This document shows, one piece after another, positions 5,624 through 7,062 of a stretch of 7,062 nt of DNA. The translations under genes and the position numbers were made by a program. Position 1 is the first letter of the stretch; every line of letters begins with the position of its first letter. Below the pieces are notes generated by a model. The model saw nothing but the letters and a program-made list of their open reading frames with translations, had not been told where the DNA came from and ran no database searches. The DNA lies in the NCBI GenBank assembly GCA_017385345.1, contig JAFNRY010000271.1:1-7062 (forward strand), in the 5' to 3' direction. The stretch is from Kiritimatiellia bacterium. GTDB lineage: Bacteria > Verrucomicrobiota > Kiritimatiellia > RFP12 > UBA1067.

Positions 5624-7062
5624 CTACGGAGCCTTTCCTTTGCGCGCCGAGACCGTACGCATTCCGCGCGACGCCGCGACCCTCGTCCATTCTTTCACAA
5701 GCGCGGCGCGATCCGGCGACAGCATGGCGGCGCTATGCGCGGGAATACGCTCGACGGCGGAAACCGAAAGCCTGCCGGCGGCATTCGTCGAGCTCGAAAA
5801 CTTCAATTCATACAAGAGTTCCCCGCCGTCCGGCGACGTTGCGGAGAAATCGCGCGGCATCCGCTCGATCGTGTCGTAGCCGGACGGAAACACGATGGTA
5901 GCCACAGTCGTTTCGCAACCATCGCGGCCGGGGATGAGCACTGGCGTCGAACGCGCCGGACCAGTCATGTTGAAAATGTTTCCGCCTATTCCGGGGAGTC
6001 TTACCGTCATGACATCGCCTTCCACGGTGGCGTAATCCGGAACCCGCGCCTCGAAAGCGATGTGCGCGCCCGGGTCGGTCTCTATCCGCAGTTCGCCGGC
6101 GGGGACGGCGGCCCTGTCAATCGACGCAAGCAGGCTCCGGTGATGCCGCCTTCTTTCCTCGGGCAGCATTTCGGCGTAACTCTTCCGGAATGCTCCGGCG
6201 GACGGACCCGCGACATCCCTTTCGTACGACACCGTGGCCGAAGCATCCGCCTCCGCAGACACCGAGATCGACGTAGTCTCTTCGTCGCCGCGCGGCGTCT
6301 CTATGCGCGAAAGCCATTCGCCGGCCGCCGGATCCATGTACCGGCAGCCTCGATACGGCACTTCGCCCGCAGCGGTGTACTCGTTCTCGGTTCCGGTGTA
6401 GAACGTCGCGGTCTCGCCGCCCAGACCGAGGAATCCGCCGCGTCGCTCCCTGACGCGGCAAAGAGCCGCGTCATAGCGCGAGACGTCCGGCTTCTCCTTG
6501 AGCTCGAACCTGTCGAGTTCAGGCGGCGCCACCGCGTCGTCGGCCGCGAACACAATGTCGGCGTCGAGTCCGGCGGCCTTCATCAACGCGCACATCGTGC
6601 GCACGTAGTCGAGCCTTGTGGCGTACCGGCTTTCCAGCACTTCGCACGGCGCGGTAAGCTGGAGATCCAGCGGCAGTTCGTACAGCCCCGGTCCCGAGAC
6701 GCGCACGTTCTTCGCCATCCAGTCGCGCACCGTCTTCACCTTGTCCTCGAACGTCTGCGCCGCGGACGCCGCCTCTACCAGAGAACGCGTCCCATCCGTC
6801 GAACATGCGTCCACCGCGGCCGCCGCGACCAGTTTCTTCGCCATGACCGCGAAATCGCCGAAGGAAACCGCCTCCACGTCGCGCCAAAGTTCGCCCGGCG
6901 CCTGCATCGGTTCGGTCGGCACTCGCGACGCGCCTTTTTCCACGCGGCTCCATTCCCTTCCGGTCCAGTCGCGGTACTCTACGCTTATCTCGTCCGCCGG
7001 CTCCACGGAATCGAATTTCCAGACAGCGCGGAAAGGAAGCGGGGAATTGGTAACGGTAGTGG
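5624..7062 (-). CDS. DUF3857/transglutaminase-like protein, probably catalytically dead, 5' end beyond the window
   Basis: This is the C-terminal part of a large protein that resembles DUF3857/transglutaminase-like envelope proteins. The frame stays open past an internal GTG at 7004-7006 to the right edge, and the extra residues (LPFRAVWKFDS) look like real protein, so the start is outside. Counting from that GTG, VRDWMAKNVRV at 93-103 matches the helix before the transglutaminase core. SRYATRLDYVRTMCALMKAAGL at 126-147 aligns without gaps to the family's GYGDCKDKA...L..AAGI segment, but Arg131 replaces the catalytic Cys. In the later FNH-type segment (RYDAALCRV, 177-185) Ala180 replaces His. 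Only Asp225 (YMDP) of the triad remains. The following ~230 residues are beta-rich, with an unrecognised domain. It is probably a binding or structural pseudoenzyme, likely exported, though no signal peptide can be seen here. It leads the four-gene run, with 3 nt to the U32 gene. Confidence 0.8.
   Translation of the reverse strand, partial: TTVTNSPLPFRAVWKFDSVEPADEISVEYRDWTGREWSRVEKGASRVPTEPMQAPGELWRDVEAVSFGDFAVMAKKLVAAAAVDACSTDGTRSLVEAASAAQTFEDKVKTVRDWMAKNVRVSGPGLYELPLDLQLTAPCEVLESRYATRLDYVRTMCALMKAAGLDADIVFAADDAVAPPELDRFELKEKPDVSRYDAALCRVRERRGGFLGLGGETATFYTGTENEYTAAGEVPYRGCRYMDPAAGEWLSRIETPRGDEETTSISVSAEADASATVSYERDVAGPSAGAFRKSYAEMLPEERRRHHRSLLASIDRAAVPAGELRIETDPGAHIAFEARVPDYATVEGDVMTVRLPGIGGNIFNMTGPARSTPVLIPGRDGCETTVATIVFPSGYDTIERMPRDFSATSPDGGELLYELKFSSSTNAAGRLSVSAVERIPAHSAAMLSPDRAALVKEWTRVAASRGMRTVSARKGKAP

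Overview
The window is GC-rich, densely coding bacterial DNA. It holds seven protein genes: five complete and one cut at each edge. No RNA genes, insertion sequences, CRISPR arrays or prophage genes are visible. A lipoprotein with a clear lipobox, together with a DUF3857/transglutaminase-type protein, points to a diderm bacterium. The gene styles (MurU-like sugar nucleotidyltransferase, DUF3313-like lipoprotein, single-module U32 protein, mostly weak Shine-Dalgarno signals) would suit the PVC group (Verrucomicrobia, Kiritimatiellae or Lentisphaerae). That placement is an impression, not a demonstration.

Left block (1-1329, minus strand): a hypothetical membrane-anchored helical-repeat protein lies upstream of a sugar-nucleotide nucleotidyltransferase cut by the left edge. 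The two genes are 27 nt apart and probably cotranscribed. A perfect extended -10 promoter element sits so close to the first gene's start codon that the message may be leaderless. The 120-nt gap to the right is a divergent control region that also carries a promoter for the plus-strand gene.

Middle (1468-2253, plus strand): a DUF3313-like lipoprotein, transcribed alone. It converges on the right-hand operon. The 118-nt gap between their stop codons is largely filled by a long three-segment imperfect hairpin (2289-2370).

Right block (2372-7062, minus strand): a tight four-gene run. In transcription order it encodes a DUF3857/transglutaminase-like protein (5' end outside the window), a U32-family protein of the tRNA/rRNA-hydroxylation type, a classical short-chain dehydrogenase, and a metallophosphoesterase fused to a membrane anchor and an extra C-terminal domain. 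Junctions are 3 nt, 22 nt and a GTGA stop/start overlap, so this looks like one transcript with translational coupling.

No textbook pathway joins the four operon genes, and I do not claim a new system. The points most worth following are the transglutaminase-like protein, whose catalytic Cys and His both appear to be lost, the phosphoesterase-TM-C-terminal fusion, the convergent hairpin, and the possible leaderless extended -10 promoter.
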